A stretch of DNA of 64,000 nucleotides from Russula earlei. Lineage: Eukaryota; Basidiomycota; Agaricomycetes; Russulales; Russulaceae. The position numbers were made by a program, and so were the translations under genes. Of this stretch, positions 45,300 through 56,142 are shown one piece after another. The stretch lies in contig JAGFNK010000080.1 of assembly GCA_025769875.1 (NCBI GenBank), positions 62,001-126,000 on the forward strand, read 5' to 3'. The notes beneath the pieces were generated by a model. That model saw only the letters and a list, made by a program, of their open reading frames with translations. It was not told the origin of the DNA and made no database searches. How positions within the stretch are numbered: the first letter of the stretch is position 1; each line of letters starts with the position of its first letter.

Positions 45300-45693
45300 A
45301 TGTCCGTTTCTGGCCATCCTGTTTTGTTTAGGAGCTGTTTGAAGGTGGAGATGTAGTCGTCTAGGGACTCCTTCATTTTGTGTTTGGCAAGAGCTGCTTG
45401 GGCATCTTCTTTCTCCGCAGTGTTGGTGAACTTGAATGTAAAATCTGTGACAAAGTTGTTCCATAATGCTTCGTCCATTCTGTTAATGGGGTTTTGAGCC
45501 CTGTTTACTTTATCCCTGAGTGCAGTTGCCTGTGAGTTGACCCATTCTTCGACTTTTTCCCCTTGAATATAGGAGAGGGCCAGCATTATTCATTTGAAAG
45601 GGGAAACCATTACTGCTTTGTCATCATTGAGGCCCCAGAACAAGTTAAATTCCATGATGAATCGTTTTGTTTTGTTTCTTTCCCCCATGAAAG
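45300..45693 (-). pseudogene. Gypsy-2 gag, capsid-like part
   Basis: The minus strand matches the Gypsy-1 gag domain: NKTKRFIMEFNLFWGLND, then LALSYIQGEKVEEWVNSQAT, LRDKVNRAQNPINRMDEALW, NNFVTDFTFKFTNTAEKEDA and LDDYISTFKQLLNKT. This is the retrotransposon gag (capsid) domain that packages the element RNA. It is bounded by LTR-D on the left and LTR-A on the right, each inserted cleanly. Confidence 0.85.
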
Positions 45694-46655
45694 TGTCATG
45701 AACCATTCTCTGGATAGGGCCCTTGAAGGACCCTTCCTTATAGGAGGAAACCCAGCCTCTATGGTGTCACCCTGTTCACACGAGCAAAAGGGGTGAGTAG
45801 AGGTGTCCACAATATTGCGCGTGCATTGTTGCGCGAGTGATTCTCGGCACAATCGACATACAGCAAGCCCCACTTAAAGGCAACCCTTCTAGCAACAAAA
45901 GACAGTATTAGGGCCTTCCTAAGGACCCTTTGGAACGACCCTGGGAGCTCTACTATAGGCACTAACCTAGTATCAAAGGCCCTACAACGCGTTATTAGAC
46001 CAACTCTAATAACTATAGAATGAACTATAAGGCAATACTAAGGACCTTAATAGAAGTATTAGGGTCGACTTTAGGGACCCTAATAGAACTATATAAGGGC
46101 CTTATAAGATAACACTATTCCCTAACCAAACTACAAGTCCTCAAATGACCAGCCCTAAACTAACTAACAGGAAATGAATCAGGTGCTCACACGTGCACTA
46201 AAGCAGTGAACACGTGGACAATGGAAGCTCTTACTCATCAAGAGAAGCCTTCTTACTCAGCAGCTTACTGAGCATGACTGAGCATGCTCAGTAAGCGTCC
46301 TCCGACTTCTTACTCATCACTCTACTGTGCTTGATAACAAGGTTATGACTTGTTCCCTATTTAGCAGTTCTCTTGTAGTATATAAGTGCTCAATAAAGTA
46401 GCGGACAGTCCTCAGACTGTCCATTTGTTTACGGCACTCTCCATCCCTGGGATACTCCTTTAAGGACCGTCCCCTTGTGACTATCCTGGCCTCTTCTCTG
46501 CGTGACTGCTCTACTCTCACAGTAACAATACCTCTCTGGTATTTGTTACTACTCTGGACTCTACTCCTTGCCCCCGCGGTCTTGGACGTCTATCGACTCA
46601 TCTTCGAGCTTATCCCTTGCTCTTGAACTGGATAGTTCAACAGTGAGTCTTGACA
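45694..46655 (+). mobile_element. Solo LTR, family A (962 bp), in Gypsy-2 gag
   Basis: Sense strand plus: it runs TGTCATGAACC to GTGAGTCTTGACA. The target duplication GAAAG is perfect at 45689-45693 and 46656-46660. TATATAAG at about 46380 is followed by the perfect 8-bp stem GGACAGTC..GACTGTCC at 46403-46422. It is the reference copy for orientation, since the other complete copies lie on the minus strand. Confidence 0.95.
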
Positions 46656-47306
46656 GAAAGCCGTAGGTTCTTTACCACTAAGGGACCCATTAGTGCCTTG
46701 TGGTGCAGGGGCAGCTGCTTGAGGGGGAGGAATGACAACTGGGGGGGGGGCTGAGCGGCCATCTGAGGAGCCTGAACAGCGGCTTGGGGTGGTTGTACAG
46801 CAACTTGGGGTTGGGCTGCCATAATGAGTTCTGGGGGGTTCTGTGGTTCAAGTTCTAGGTCTTCAATGGGTTCCTGGTTTCCAAGGGGGTCCTCTGGTTC
46901 TAATGCAGGGGATTCAAAGGGTGTCTGAGTTTCAGTGTTTTCTGGTTCAGGGGGGTTGCCTTCTGTAGAAGAGGCTTCTGATTCTGATGGTGGTTCATAG
47001 TGAGGGTCGTTTTCCCTCCAGTAGCCTAATCCAAGGCTGTTTCTGAGAAGTTCTAGGTCTAGGTGAGTGTAGAGTTGTCCTCTTCTAAGTCGTAGTTCGA
47101 ACCAATGATTGTTGATGAATTCGACTGGTAGTTCTTTGTTGTTTTCGATGGTGATGTAACAGAGGAAGGTGTGAAAGCTGTCCCAGGTGGCAGTTCCTAC
47201 AACGTGTTTGGGAAGGTCTGGGGATGGTCTGGGTTGGACACAGACCCAACGGTTTGATGGTAGTTCAAGGTTGATCTCCAGAATGGAGTAAGGGAAGCTT
47301 AGCTTG
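46656..47306 (-). pseudogene. Gypsy-2 gag, N-terminal open frame without a clear start
   Basis: From the 5' LTR edge the minus strand is open down to LTR-A: EINLELPSNRWVCVQPRPSP, FHTFLCYITIENNKELPVEF, NNHWFELRLRRGQLYTHLDL, SEASSTEGNPPEPENTETQ, then MAAQPQVAVQPPQAAVQAPQ. The only in-frame ATG is that of MAAQ at 46822, although the preceding about 150 codons are conserved with Gypsy-1. Translation may start at a non-ATG codon, or an upstream exon may supply the start. Confidence 0.7.
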
Positions 47307-47893
47307 TGTTACAGCATTGCGGCCATAAGAGCGTTAGCTCAGAGTTCAGTGTGGCCAAGTCCCTGTGACTTGGTTCAAGGGTTCAGTGGGGCTGGCTCAA
47401 AGAGACTGGATCAAAGGTTTAGCGTCTCAAGGCTGAGTCAGATAATGACTCAGTCCACAGACAGAGTTGATCTTCTGCTTTCACAGAAGAGGAGGACAAT
47501 GAGAGAGAAGCAGAGGAGGAAAAGGAACACAAGGGTTCCTTGAGGTGTGCTCAGGTCAAGCAAGATAAAAGACAGCACAACACGAGTTGTGATTGAGAGA
47601 CAGTACAGGGCAAAGGGATGTGACAGGAAATGGGACAAAGCTAAGCTTGGGGCATTCCCCAGCTTTTACAGGCGCTTAAATACTGTTTCTAGCAAGGCTG
47701 TACAGTACCATATGCAGAACAATAGATAAAACTTAACCAATAGCAAAAGAGACTCAAACAATAGATGAAACATAACAAGTGAAACAATAAGAAGCCATCA
47801 ACATCAAGGGATGAAATGGTAACCAAGGGCACAAGGGTAGGGAACAATAACAAGTGAAACAAGGACGAACTGAAAGGGGGGTAGATTACAACA
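47307..47893 (-). repeat. Gypsy-2 5' LTR (587 bp)
   Basis: Plus strand TGTTACAGC to GATTACAACA, like the 3' LTR. The bases to the right are AGGGG (47894-47898), not the Gypsy-2 duplication. They belong to the facing solo LTR and mark an inversion. The bases inside the element after the LTR (sense CAAGCTAAGCTTCCC) should contain the primer-binding site; I do not recognise the tRNA. Confidence 0.92.
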
Positions 47894-48136
47894 AGGGGAC
47901 CCTCTCGAACAGTATGACCTTCACCTCTACATGCGGCAAATTGAATAAATTTGTGTTCAGGGTACATGGCAGTTCATATCAACAGGGCTTTTGCTATCCC
48001 CTTTCACTTGGCTGCACAAAGTCTCAGATGATCTGGAGTCCTTCTTTTGGGTACTTCTTTATGTGGTCATGAAATGTGTAAATCCTGAAATCCTGAAATC
48101 AGCAATGCCACTTGTATTTGATCAACACAGACAGAC
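47894..48136 (+). pseudogene. FunK1-type kinase gene 2, middle piece, inverted
   Basis: In plus orientation, opposite to the rest of the gene, it reads GPSRT, an intron (GTATGACC..TTGTGTTCAG, ending about 47957), then GTWQFISTGLLLSPFTWLHK, VSDDLESFFWVLLYVVMKCV and PLVFDQHRQT. GTWQF and DDLESFFW are hallmark FunK1 motifs of the C-lobe. Pseudogene 1 has the same intron at the same place. Its ends are AGGGG and CAGAC, which match the flanks 48723-48727 (reverse) and 36901-36905 (reverse). So the piece was flipped after two LTR elements had inserted on either side of it. Confidence 0.9.
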
Positions 48137-48722
48137 TGTTGTAATCTACCCCCCTTTCAGTTCGTCCTTGTTTCACTTGTATTGTTCCCTACCCTTGTGC
48201 CCTTGGTTACCATTTCATCCCTTGATGTTGATGGCTTCTTATTGTTTCACTTGTTATGTTTCATCTATTGTTCGAGTCTCTTTTGCTATTGGTTAAGTTT
48301 TATCTATTGTTCTGCATATGGTACTGTACAGCCTCGCTAGAAACAGTATTTAAGCGCTTGTAAAAGCTGGGGAATGCCCCAAGCTTAGCTTTGTCCCATT
48401 TCCTGTCACATCCCTTTGCCCTGTACTGTCTCTCAATCACAACTCATGTTGTGCTGGCTTTTATCTTGCTTGACCTGAGCACACCTCAAGGAACCCTTGT
48501 GTTCCTTTTCCTCCTCTGCTTCTCTCTCATTGTCCTCCTCTTCTGTGAAAGCGGAAGATCAACTCTGTCTGCAGACTGAGTCATTATCTGACTCAGCCTT
48601 GAGACGCTAAACCTTTGATCCGGTCTCTTTGAGCCGGCCCCACTGAACCCTTGAACCAAGTCACAGGGACTTGGCCACACTGAACTCTGAGCTAATGCTC
48701 TTACGGCTGCGATGCTGTAACA
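48137..48722 (+). mobile_element. Solo LTR of the Gypsy-1/2 family (586 bp), facing Gypsy-2
   Basis: Sense strand plus: TGTTGTAATC to GCTGTAACA. Flanks are CAGAC on the left and CCCCT on the right, which do not match each other. CCCCT is the reverse complement of AGGGG at 47894-47898, and CAGAC that of GTCTG at 36901-36905. TATTTAAG at 48347 is followed by the hairpin AGCTGGGG..CCCC-A-AGCT (48365-48385). Confidence 0.93.
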
Positions 48723-50271
48723 CCCCTTGGCTGCGCATCCATATCCTCGTTCTTGGAAAGGTCCCAATCGATCAGGATCCCTGATCCATCTTCACAGATC
48801 AGAATGTTCCCTGCGCTCACATCCTGATGTAAAATTTTTGTTCTCTTGTATGCTACCACATGAGCTGCTCCAAAATATTAATCAATGACAAACTTAAACA
48901 TTACACCAATTCTTACCCATGATGGCATCCTGAATGACCTGGCATAGCTGCCAAGTTGATTTGAACGTACTCAGCAGCTGTCCAAGTGTCTCCAACACCA
49001 GTTGGTAATGAACATACAGGTCAACGTTTGGTCGACCCAGGCACCATTTGTTTTTCCCTTTCCCTTTCGTGTAGTCTTGCATCTTTGTCCTTTGCACAAC
49101 AAGTGGAACCGTATTTGCATGGTCTGGTGACAAAGGAACATTGCCAGCTTGACCAAACACCAGGATGTGAGGCACTTGCGCCCCGTGTAATTCCCGATAC
49201 ATGTCCCCTTCCTTCTGGGTCCCTTGATGATCTATATGCCAGAAGTCCTTCAAAATATACCAGTTTCGAGCTTTCGATGTCATATGCAATGTATCCAAAT
49301 GTGGAATGACCAAAAAGTGTCTCTGTATGCCATATTGGCCCCACTGTGATATAAAACTTCAGCTGCTGACCGTTGGCAGCACGGTCATCATGAACAAGAA
49401 ACTTGCAAAGGTCCTTGGGTTTTACCTTCTTGATCATGAGACCCTCATATTCATTCAGCTTCGAAATTGCCACAGTGGCCTCATCATTAGGGACCACAGA
49501 GATGACTGTGGTGTCTTGACCACGATCTGCGTTGGAGAGAAAGTTGAGTCTCCAGATGAACTCAAACAGTGTGTCGTGTTTTTCGACCCAATAAAAAGGC
49601 TCGGAATAGATTAGACTGCTACAGTCCCATTGGAGTAATCGACCACTTTTACCAAAGAGGATGATAGCGAAGGAGAAGAGGTGAAATTGTGAATGATGGA
49701 GAGTGGAGGCATAAGTGATCAATTGACTGCAAATTTTGTAAGCTGAATCATTGTACTTTCCAGTCCAGTGGCTTCTCAGGGGGTCCTGAACAATAGATGG
49801 AGATGTTGGGTTTGAAAGGGATTGATCCATCAGGCCAAGAAGTAGTGTTGACGAATGTGAGTTGAGGGCAGAGGTGGCATGCTTTGATCATTTTGATCTC
49901 TCATGTGTGTGAGCATGGATCCCCCTCTGGTTGTGAAAGACTTACAAAGTGTCCCTCATTCTGTGAGACTGAATTGTGTTCAAAATTGAAGTTGATTGCT
50001 GGTCTATCTTGGCTTGCTTTTGGGATGAATTCCGATAAGAATTCGCATATGGGCATAGGACCGACGAATTTCTCACATGCATCCCCAGCCATGTCCTTAT
50101 ATCTGGGCAAAGCTGTTTATTGAGGTGTGGAAGAATGGGCTTCACTTCTGGAAAGGTCATGTTTGAGTGGAGTTGTCGTTGTCTTACTCCCAGGTGATGC
50201 ATGCTGGGAATTAGGTGGCGTGCTAAGTTTGGGATGGGTGTGAGACATGCTAAGACAAGTTGTAAAGTCAA
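48723..50271 (-). pseudogene. FunK1-type kinase gene 2, N-terminal piece and catalytic loop
   Basis: The minus strand, from about 50160 on, reads MTFPEVKPILPHLNKQL, then after a shift DMAGDACEKFVGPMPICEFL, SQDRPAINFNFEHNSV, FVNTTSWPDGSIPFKPN, YKICSQLITYASTLHHSQF, IILFGKSGRLLQWD and DTLFEFIWRLNFLSNADRGQ. It goes on with VGPIWHTETLFGHSTFGY, DFWHID, an intron ending at about 48868, and the catalytic segment KILHQDVSAGNILI and GILIDWDLSK, stopping at AQPRG where the solo LTR begins. FunK1 proteins are fungal kinase-like proteins of largely unknown role. The gene is broken by insertions and by the flipped middle exon; the N-terminal part also has small shifts. Confidence 0.87.
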
Positions 50272-51088
50272 AGAGGAGAACCACCCACCGTTGGCCAGGC
50301 AGTCAAAGATTATTTCAACCTAATATGATATAGGTCAATTAATCGATAATGGTTGTGGAGCCATGATTACTTTATTGACTTTGCCAGCTGGCAAGTCGCT
50401 GTGTATGATCATGTGGACTAACTTCAATGTTCTCGCAGTTGTCTTTGGTGAATGTGAAATGATCAGCCCCTCCAAGTTGAATTTCAAAACATCATGGCAT
50501 ATATATATATGTTCACTTTTATGTTATATTGGTGTGCACTGTGGGGCCTCAGGGATGGCATCGAGTCAAGGCGACACAAAAAACTCAATGAATCTACAGT
50601 ACATCATTGAAGGGGTGTTCAAGCTTTCAAATTTCAAATTTGGACATCTGAACAATGGCTATAAGGAGTGGAAAGAGAAAAAGCTTGGTTAGCAAACAGG
50701 ATACTGAAACCAGCCTGAGGCAGGGAGGGCATCCATACGAAGTTGATGATGTGCTGCCCCTGGGTGTCTCTCAGGACAGTCACATTGACAAAATAAAAGT
50801 GGCAGGTCAGGGAAAAGTGAGTCATGAAAAAATGTTTCATTGCTTAGTAAATATATTTGAAAGGATCAAGATACGTACAGAAAATTTGTGAGGTCGAGGA
50901 ACTAATTAAATAAAAAAGTAAAGTAAAGTAGCAACTAGACCAGAGACCCTCATCTAAATCCCAGATCTGTCTGGGCCACTCAATTTGGACATCATGATAG
51001 TAACAAAACATGTTGTACATTATGAAAGACTTCATTGGGTGGGGTCATTTGGCGTAAACTAAGCACAACTCCATAAGAGTAACTACAA
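50272..51088. other. No gene recognised
   Basis: AT-rich sequence with a short (AT)n run at about 50492-50507. Open frames of at most about 110 codons occur on both strands without recognisable motifs. It may contain the promoter of FunK1 gene 2 (minus strand). Confidence 0.4.
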
Positions 51089-52197
51089 TTAGCATGCATG
51101 CAGTGGCACCAACTTCTCTCGCATTTCCCTCTCCTTTCTGCTTTGCATAGTGGTTGTTGATGCTCGAGTGATCCAACTTGGGTTGCCGTTAGAGTGGATT
51201 GAGAGAACCCGATCGTGGTTCAAGGGGTATTCTGAGCCCTTCAAAACAATATCCCACTGGTTATTTATGCCAACCATCCAGTATTGATGGCTATTGGTGG
51301 ACGTGTTAAGGTGGACATAAAGATGTCCTGTTTTGGCTTGAGGAACTGTGGGTGGCAACATAATGTTTGTATCGGACTTGGCGAAATACCAGGTAGTGTA
51401 ACCACTTCCAGAGTTAGAAGTGAATGAATGTTGGCGGGCCTGGTAAGGGGGTGAGGAGGCCACTGGCTGCGTATTGACGGATACACTGGTAGAGCACCGT
51501 GACAATGATGCTGGGTCAAGCTCAGTCTGCAACTGAGACATCAGCATGCTAATATATTGATAAGAGGGCAGTGAGAACGCAAGCAGTGAGATGAAACACA
51601 GAACCATCTCACTCTCGTAACTGTGCATCTGTCAGCTTTGTGATGCCAAAGAGAGCAGGCAAGATGCCTTGCTTCGCTTGAGGAGAAATGGCCAACATGT
51701 CGAGCTGAGCATTCAAAATCTGGTGGAGGTCATCATCACTGAAATTTCCTGCAATCAGACTAGTTATAGTGTGAGTGATTATATGCAAGGAAGGGGAAGA
51801 TGTGTGTGGTTGGAGTATAGCTATGATAGACTCCATTATCATATCGCCAGTACTGTTAGGGGAGGATGTAGAGCAAGGGGCAACATTGTCGACAGGTCGT
51901 CTAAGAGTCGCGACTTGATTGAGTAGGCGGCAGAGACCGTTGAGTGCATGTTACTCACTCCATGGCTTTGGCCAAGTTTGTAAGCCAACCATCATGTTCC
52001 AGATTATATCGTCTCATCGTGAACCTCTGCCGGAGAATTGTCTGAATAATAGAATGCGGGTTGGCACCAACATCAAGACGAAGACTAAGAGGTAGTATAG
52101 ATAGAAACCTTCGTAGCCTTCGGAAACATGTCAGTGCTATTGAGTTGCACCGAGAAACAGTCGTTGTCGTTGTCACTTGAGTGGTCAATGGCAACAA
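51089..52197 (-). CDS. Hypothetical protein, multi-exon
   Basis: Open frames on the minus strand follow one another: 52197-51955 (CFRRLRRFLSILPLSLRLDV, LEHDGWLTNLAKAME), 51842-51609 (SLHIITHTITSLIAGNFSDD, LHQILNAQLDMLAISPQAKQ, ILPALFGITKLTDAQLRE) and 51628-51089 (a hydrophobic stretch, then FTSNSGSGYTTWYFAKSD, TGHLYVHLNTSTNSHQYWMV, NNQWDIVLKGSEYPLN). A donor-like GTAACATGC follows AKAME. The middle part looks like a small helical domain. I do not know the family. Exon limits are guesses, and the frames do not join without introns. Confidence 0.4.
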
Positions 52198-52888
52198 CCA
52201 GCAGGGTGCAGTACAACGAGGGATAGAACGGAACGGAACTTGGAAATTGTAAGGGCCTGAAATGGATGAACTGGGCCGTTCATCTCGACGTTCAATTTAT
52301 TGGCGTACACAGATGAAAATTGCTGGACAAATACAGAAATCTAAGGGGCGCCATTGTCTTCATTTCTCAGTGATGTTCAATTCCAACTATTCCTGTTCCT
52401 GTTCCATAATCCAGGGCACTTGAATATGAACTTGCCAATTTGCCTGTGCCCAGTCACCCCTGTGCACGGCCATGACTCATGCGCCGCCGATTAGCAGTAA
52501 CCCCATGGGATGCAAAGATGCCAATTGTCTGCTATTTTCAGCCAAATTTGATTCATGGGGGCCATTCATACCATTCGGTGTGGGGACTGAACTCATTCAT
52601 TCCATCTATATCATATTCATTGTCATGATGGAGCAAGAGACACATATGCAAGCAGAGAGCTGAATCAGAGTTAGACCTGGTGTTGATATTTATGTAATCA
52701 TAGATACCATGCATCCAGAGACTCATATGTCTCTGAATCATAGCTATGATACTGGCTGCACGCTCTCCCTCAAGCTTTTCCTCATGGCTGCTCATTTGAA
52801 AAGTTAAACATGGACACATGCACGAATAGAAAACTAAGCAATCAAGTGCACAAGCCTTCCGAGACAGACATCATCATCATCATCATCA
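52198..52888. other. No gene recognised; ATC microsatellite
   Basis: Intergenic sequence with a (CAT)n/(ATC)n microsatellite at about 52869-52893. No repeat from elsewhere in the window is seen. Confidence 0.45.
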
Positions 52889-54640
52889 TCACCTGTAGAT
52901 TCCCAGAGCTGAGCGCTGAGCTGCCACATGCTCACTGTCATCATTGCTCTTGCCCAAAGTCCTCTGCAATGAGCCCTCTGGTTGCAACCCAAACAATGTC
53001 AAAACGCTCAGCTTCATGTGTCCATAACCCTGCATGCCACCTGGCAAATAGATGGACCAAGCATTCCGGTTCCAGAAAGTGACAAAGATGGCTAGACCGA
53101 GAAGCATGATGGCCATCACTGAAGCTCGCTTCTGCAAGATATGGGTCAGCTGGTCACAGCGCACATAGCGTATTGTGATATTACAACAATAGTCGGCCCC
53201 TGGACTGACTTCTTTGTCGCCTCTTGTCCAGGTTCTGCATGCTTTTTCACTTTGCGATCTTGAATCCAATACCAAATCACCGTCTCCGAGCCCCTCTCAG
53301 CTACACTGGTCACAATTTGGTGGGTACTCCAAGCAGAGGAGTAAGCCTGAGTGAAGCACAGTCACACATGAGTGTCTAAACCAGAATGATGTTCTACCAA
53401 ATACGCACCATGGCCTGCACAATGTCTTCAGCTATTGAAGATGATTAATAAACACACTTTTGTTCAAAAATGTCAAATCGCTTGCATTCATGTGGAAGTT
53501 TCTCTATCAAGCTCCAATCCTTTGTACTTGTGATTCGGGTGCATCCATAGGATGTTCCCGACAGAATGTCCTTGCCAGCATGGATGAATGTCAAGGGTAG
53601 AATGACATTCTCCAGCATTGGATGCGTTGTGGTGTGCTGGAATGGGGCATCCACAAAGTGATTGGAAGTCAGGGAATTCCAGTCAATGCCATCATAAAGG
53701 TTCATAATGGCCAGCATCTTCTTGTCAGGGGATACCGCTGAACAGCCTCTGTGCCCATCAATCTCAGGAGCATGGGCAAGAGGCAGAAGTGGTGCATTGT
53801 ACATTTTACATGAACGCAGGTGGATGCGCCATTTGATCTCAAAGGTCTTCAGATTCCATGCAATAAAGAGTCAGATAGGTTAGGGAGATCTGTCGTAAAT
53901 TATGGAGAACTCACATCACGCCATGGTCCAGATACATCACCAGCAGGATGTCATCATTAGCTCCTAAGAAATGGAGGGCCCACGCCATAGGCTCTGGCAG
54001 CTCTCCATCCAGCTCTGGGAACTTAGGCAGATCTGGGAGGAGAGCTGCTCTTTCCCAAGTAGCTGTTCGTTAGAATTGGTACCTGGGTCAGCCAGCTGTC
54101 GTGCGAGGCGTGGTTCAAACAAACCAATGGTCACTTGCTTGATCAGTTGGATGACGTTGCTGCAACCGATGGCCAAACAAATCCCACTCTGTGCCATGCA
54201 GTGAATCGGGCCAGGCACGCTATTGAGGGAATGATAGGCTGAATTTCGCTGTACCCAGAACATTTCAGTTTAATCAGTTGTTGCTCGAACATAGCCAGGC
54301 AATGAGAAACACTTACATCTGCCGACTTTTGAAGGCATAATGTATGCACGTCACCACTTGCATCGCCAGCCACCACAGTATAGCCAAATTGAGAATGCCA
54401 GAGTAATGTTGTCACTGGCACCTTGACTTGAAATCAGCAAACCTCCCATCTGCTTCCATGTCCCTCGAAGATGATGACGAGACCATCATCAGCACCACTG
54501 GTGAACAGTGAACCATCATGTGAGAATGCTAGAGTGTTGATGGAGTCATAATGTTTGTTAAGAGTCTTCTTCAGCACGTAGTGGCTCATTAACATAGAAG
54601 GACGGATAACACGACAAGACCTGCACAGGAGGGTTCAAGT
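52889..54640 (-). CDS. WD40-repeat protein with C-terminal hydrophobic segment (basidiomycete family), partly eroded
   Basis: The minus strand reads SHYVLKKTLNKHYDSINTLA, FSHDGSLFTSGADDGLVIIF (a WD blade, 54600-54470), a stop near 54425, VPVTTLLWHSQFGYTVVAGD (next blade), then after an intron near 54320 AYHSLNSVPGPIHCMAQSG and LAIGCSNVIQLIKQV, and after another KMYNAPLLPLAHAPEIDGHR, GCSAVSPDKKMLAIMNLYDG, LPLTFIHAGKDILSGTSYGC. This arrangement (a PDxKxLAIxNLxxG block, then FIHxG..LxGxSxG) is common in Agaricomycete WD40 proteins of unknown role. A C-terminal exon (53275-52889) has a membrane-type segment AIMLLGLAIFVTFWN. Whether the gene works is unclear. Confidence 0.6.
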
Positions 54641-55482
54641 TAGATTTGGGGGTATTGATTTTGGTTTATATTCATTTGGATGAACAACTCATTGAAAGGT
54701 GTTCAAGTTTGGACATTTGGACAGTGGTGGTTAGATGTGACTCGGGCTGCCGTGACACCCTATTTGATAGGACAATGGTCGATGAATGATCCATGGGGTG
54801 GAAGTAGCTGATTCTGACCCTGTTAAGGCCACAACTGGCAGACAACAATTAGAAAAAAAAATACGGGTTTCCAACGATGCAATTTGTTTACATTATGCAT
54901 GCTCGGTAAATGCCTGGGACAGTGGTCTCCACTGTGGGAACTGGGATCCTTCAGCTCTCATGAGATGAGAAGGTCTACAGAGCTCAAAAGGGACATCTAT
55001 GCTGGGCCTATGCTGAGGATACAATTGTGGCCCGACATCTAGATATGTTCCATTTCCATCACACAGCTGGGTTGTACTGTGACATGAGAATATTCCCTAC
55101 ATAAGTGCATACTAAATAATATTTTAATATGGAAATACTTGCCAGGACAGGTCCAATCCAAGTCCATCACTAACAGGCCGGGGTTGCATCACATTCATTG
55201 TATAAAAGGCTCGGCCATGCAGATGTTGAGAAAGAGATCGCAACTTATTGTACTCCTGCCAGTAAAATTGAAATGCTTGAGAACGCCGTTGGCCCATCAG
55301 CCTGAGCCCATGTGGACACCCAGACAAGTCAGTGCTTCAGACTTTGGTCCCTTGAGCTCAATTGTTCTCCTTTTGCAGCCTCATTGTTGTCATTAAGTTG
55401 TTGTTGTTATTATAAGCTGTCCAACTCAAAAAGGAAGTATCCGCATTGCAATCATGGAAGAAATGCCCATATCCTGAACATT
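54641..55482. other. No gene recognised
   Basis: Short open frames only. One at 55327-55124 (minus: QFYWQEYNKLRSLSQHLHGR, TMNVMQPRPVSDGLGLDLSW) has an ordinary residue mix and could be an exon of an unrecognised gene. Nothing else is supported. Confidence 0.35.
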
Positions 55483-56064
55483 TGAAGTGCAGGAAGTACA
55501 GTATGTCCTAGTGAAGCGAGCCAACTTGGGGTGTGTGGGGGTTCATGTGGCCGGACGGGGATCCGAGACGGTTGTCTTGAGCAAGCCAAGGGGGAAGAAA
55601 GGAAGAGGGGAGAAGAGAGGGAAAGGAGAGGAGAGGGAGACAGCTCATGCGCAGTCGCTTTGGGCTGGCAGATACTGAGAGGGAGTAAGGAGCGACTGTA
55701 TTAGAGGGACTGTCCTACTACAAAGTAGCTAGGGTGATTTATATACAAGAAGGGAGGTACTAAAGATGAAAGGAATGAAAGGAAAAGAGATAATGAAAGG
55801 GAGTGAGGTGTTGAAAGGGAGTTTGAGGCCAGGCGAGGTGGTTGAGGCCGTGGTGAAAGGCCTGAGATGCAAATGCGTTGCGTGTGCCAGGGCGTGTCGT
55901 GCGCATGTGGCTGGTGGTGAGGGGTAAGCGATACAATTGAGGTCTTGACGTTGGGTGTGAGGTGGTAGGCATGCGGTTGGAGGCGAAGGCTGGAAGACCA
56001 TGAAGGAGGAGGTGTGGGAACCGGTGAGGCGTCACACACGGACCGCGCGTGATTCTGTGGCACA
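55483..56064 (-). repeat. Dispersed LTR-like repeat H, copy 2
   Basis: Its reverse complement matches 23143-23705. In the sense (minus) direction it starts TGTGCCACAGAATCACG. A TATATAAATC box near 55740 is followed by CTACT-TTGT-AGTAG. The purine-rich stretch 55590-55645 corresponds to the pyrimidine tract of copy 1. No clear target duplication was found. Confidence 0.6.
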
Positions 56065-56142
56065 ATCATCTCTCTCCGTAGTGCTTTCAGAGTTCATTAG
56101 CGGGATCTGCATGAGCTGTTTATAGATCCTTCGTTAATTCAC

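Larger units (their letters stand above)
36906..47893 (-). mobile_element. Gypsy-2: full-length Ty3/gypsy chromovirus carrying four solo LTRs
   Basis: The two LTRs are 587 bp each: 5' LTR 47307-47893 and 3' LTR 36906-37492, with ends TGTTGTAATC..TGTAACA in the sense direction. Between them on the minus strand are gag, protease, RT, RNase H, integrase, chromodomain and a tail protein. The left flank is GTCTG. Its partner CAGAC lies at 48132-48136 because the neighbouring 243 bp are inverted. Without the four inserted LTRs (41477-42358, 43468-44296, 44770-45294, 45694-46655) and their duplications the element is about 7.8 kb. It interrupts FunK1 gene 2. It has few stops of its own, and the two LTRs are very similar. 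Confidence 0.95.
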
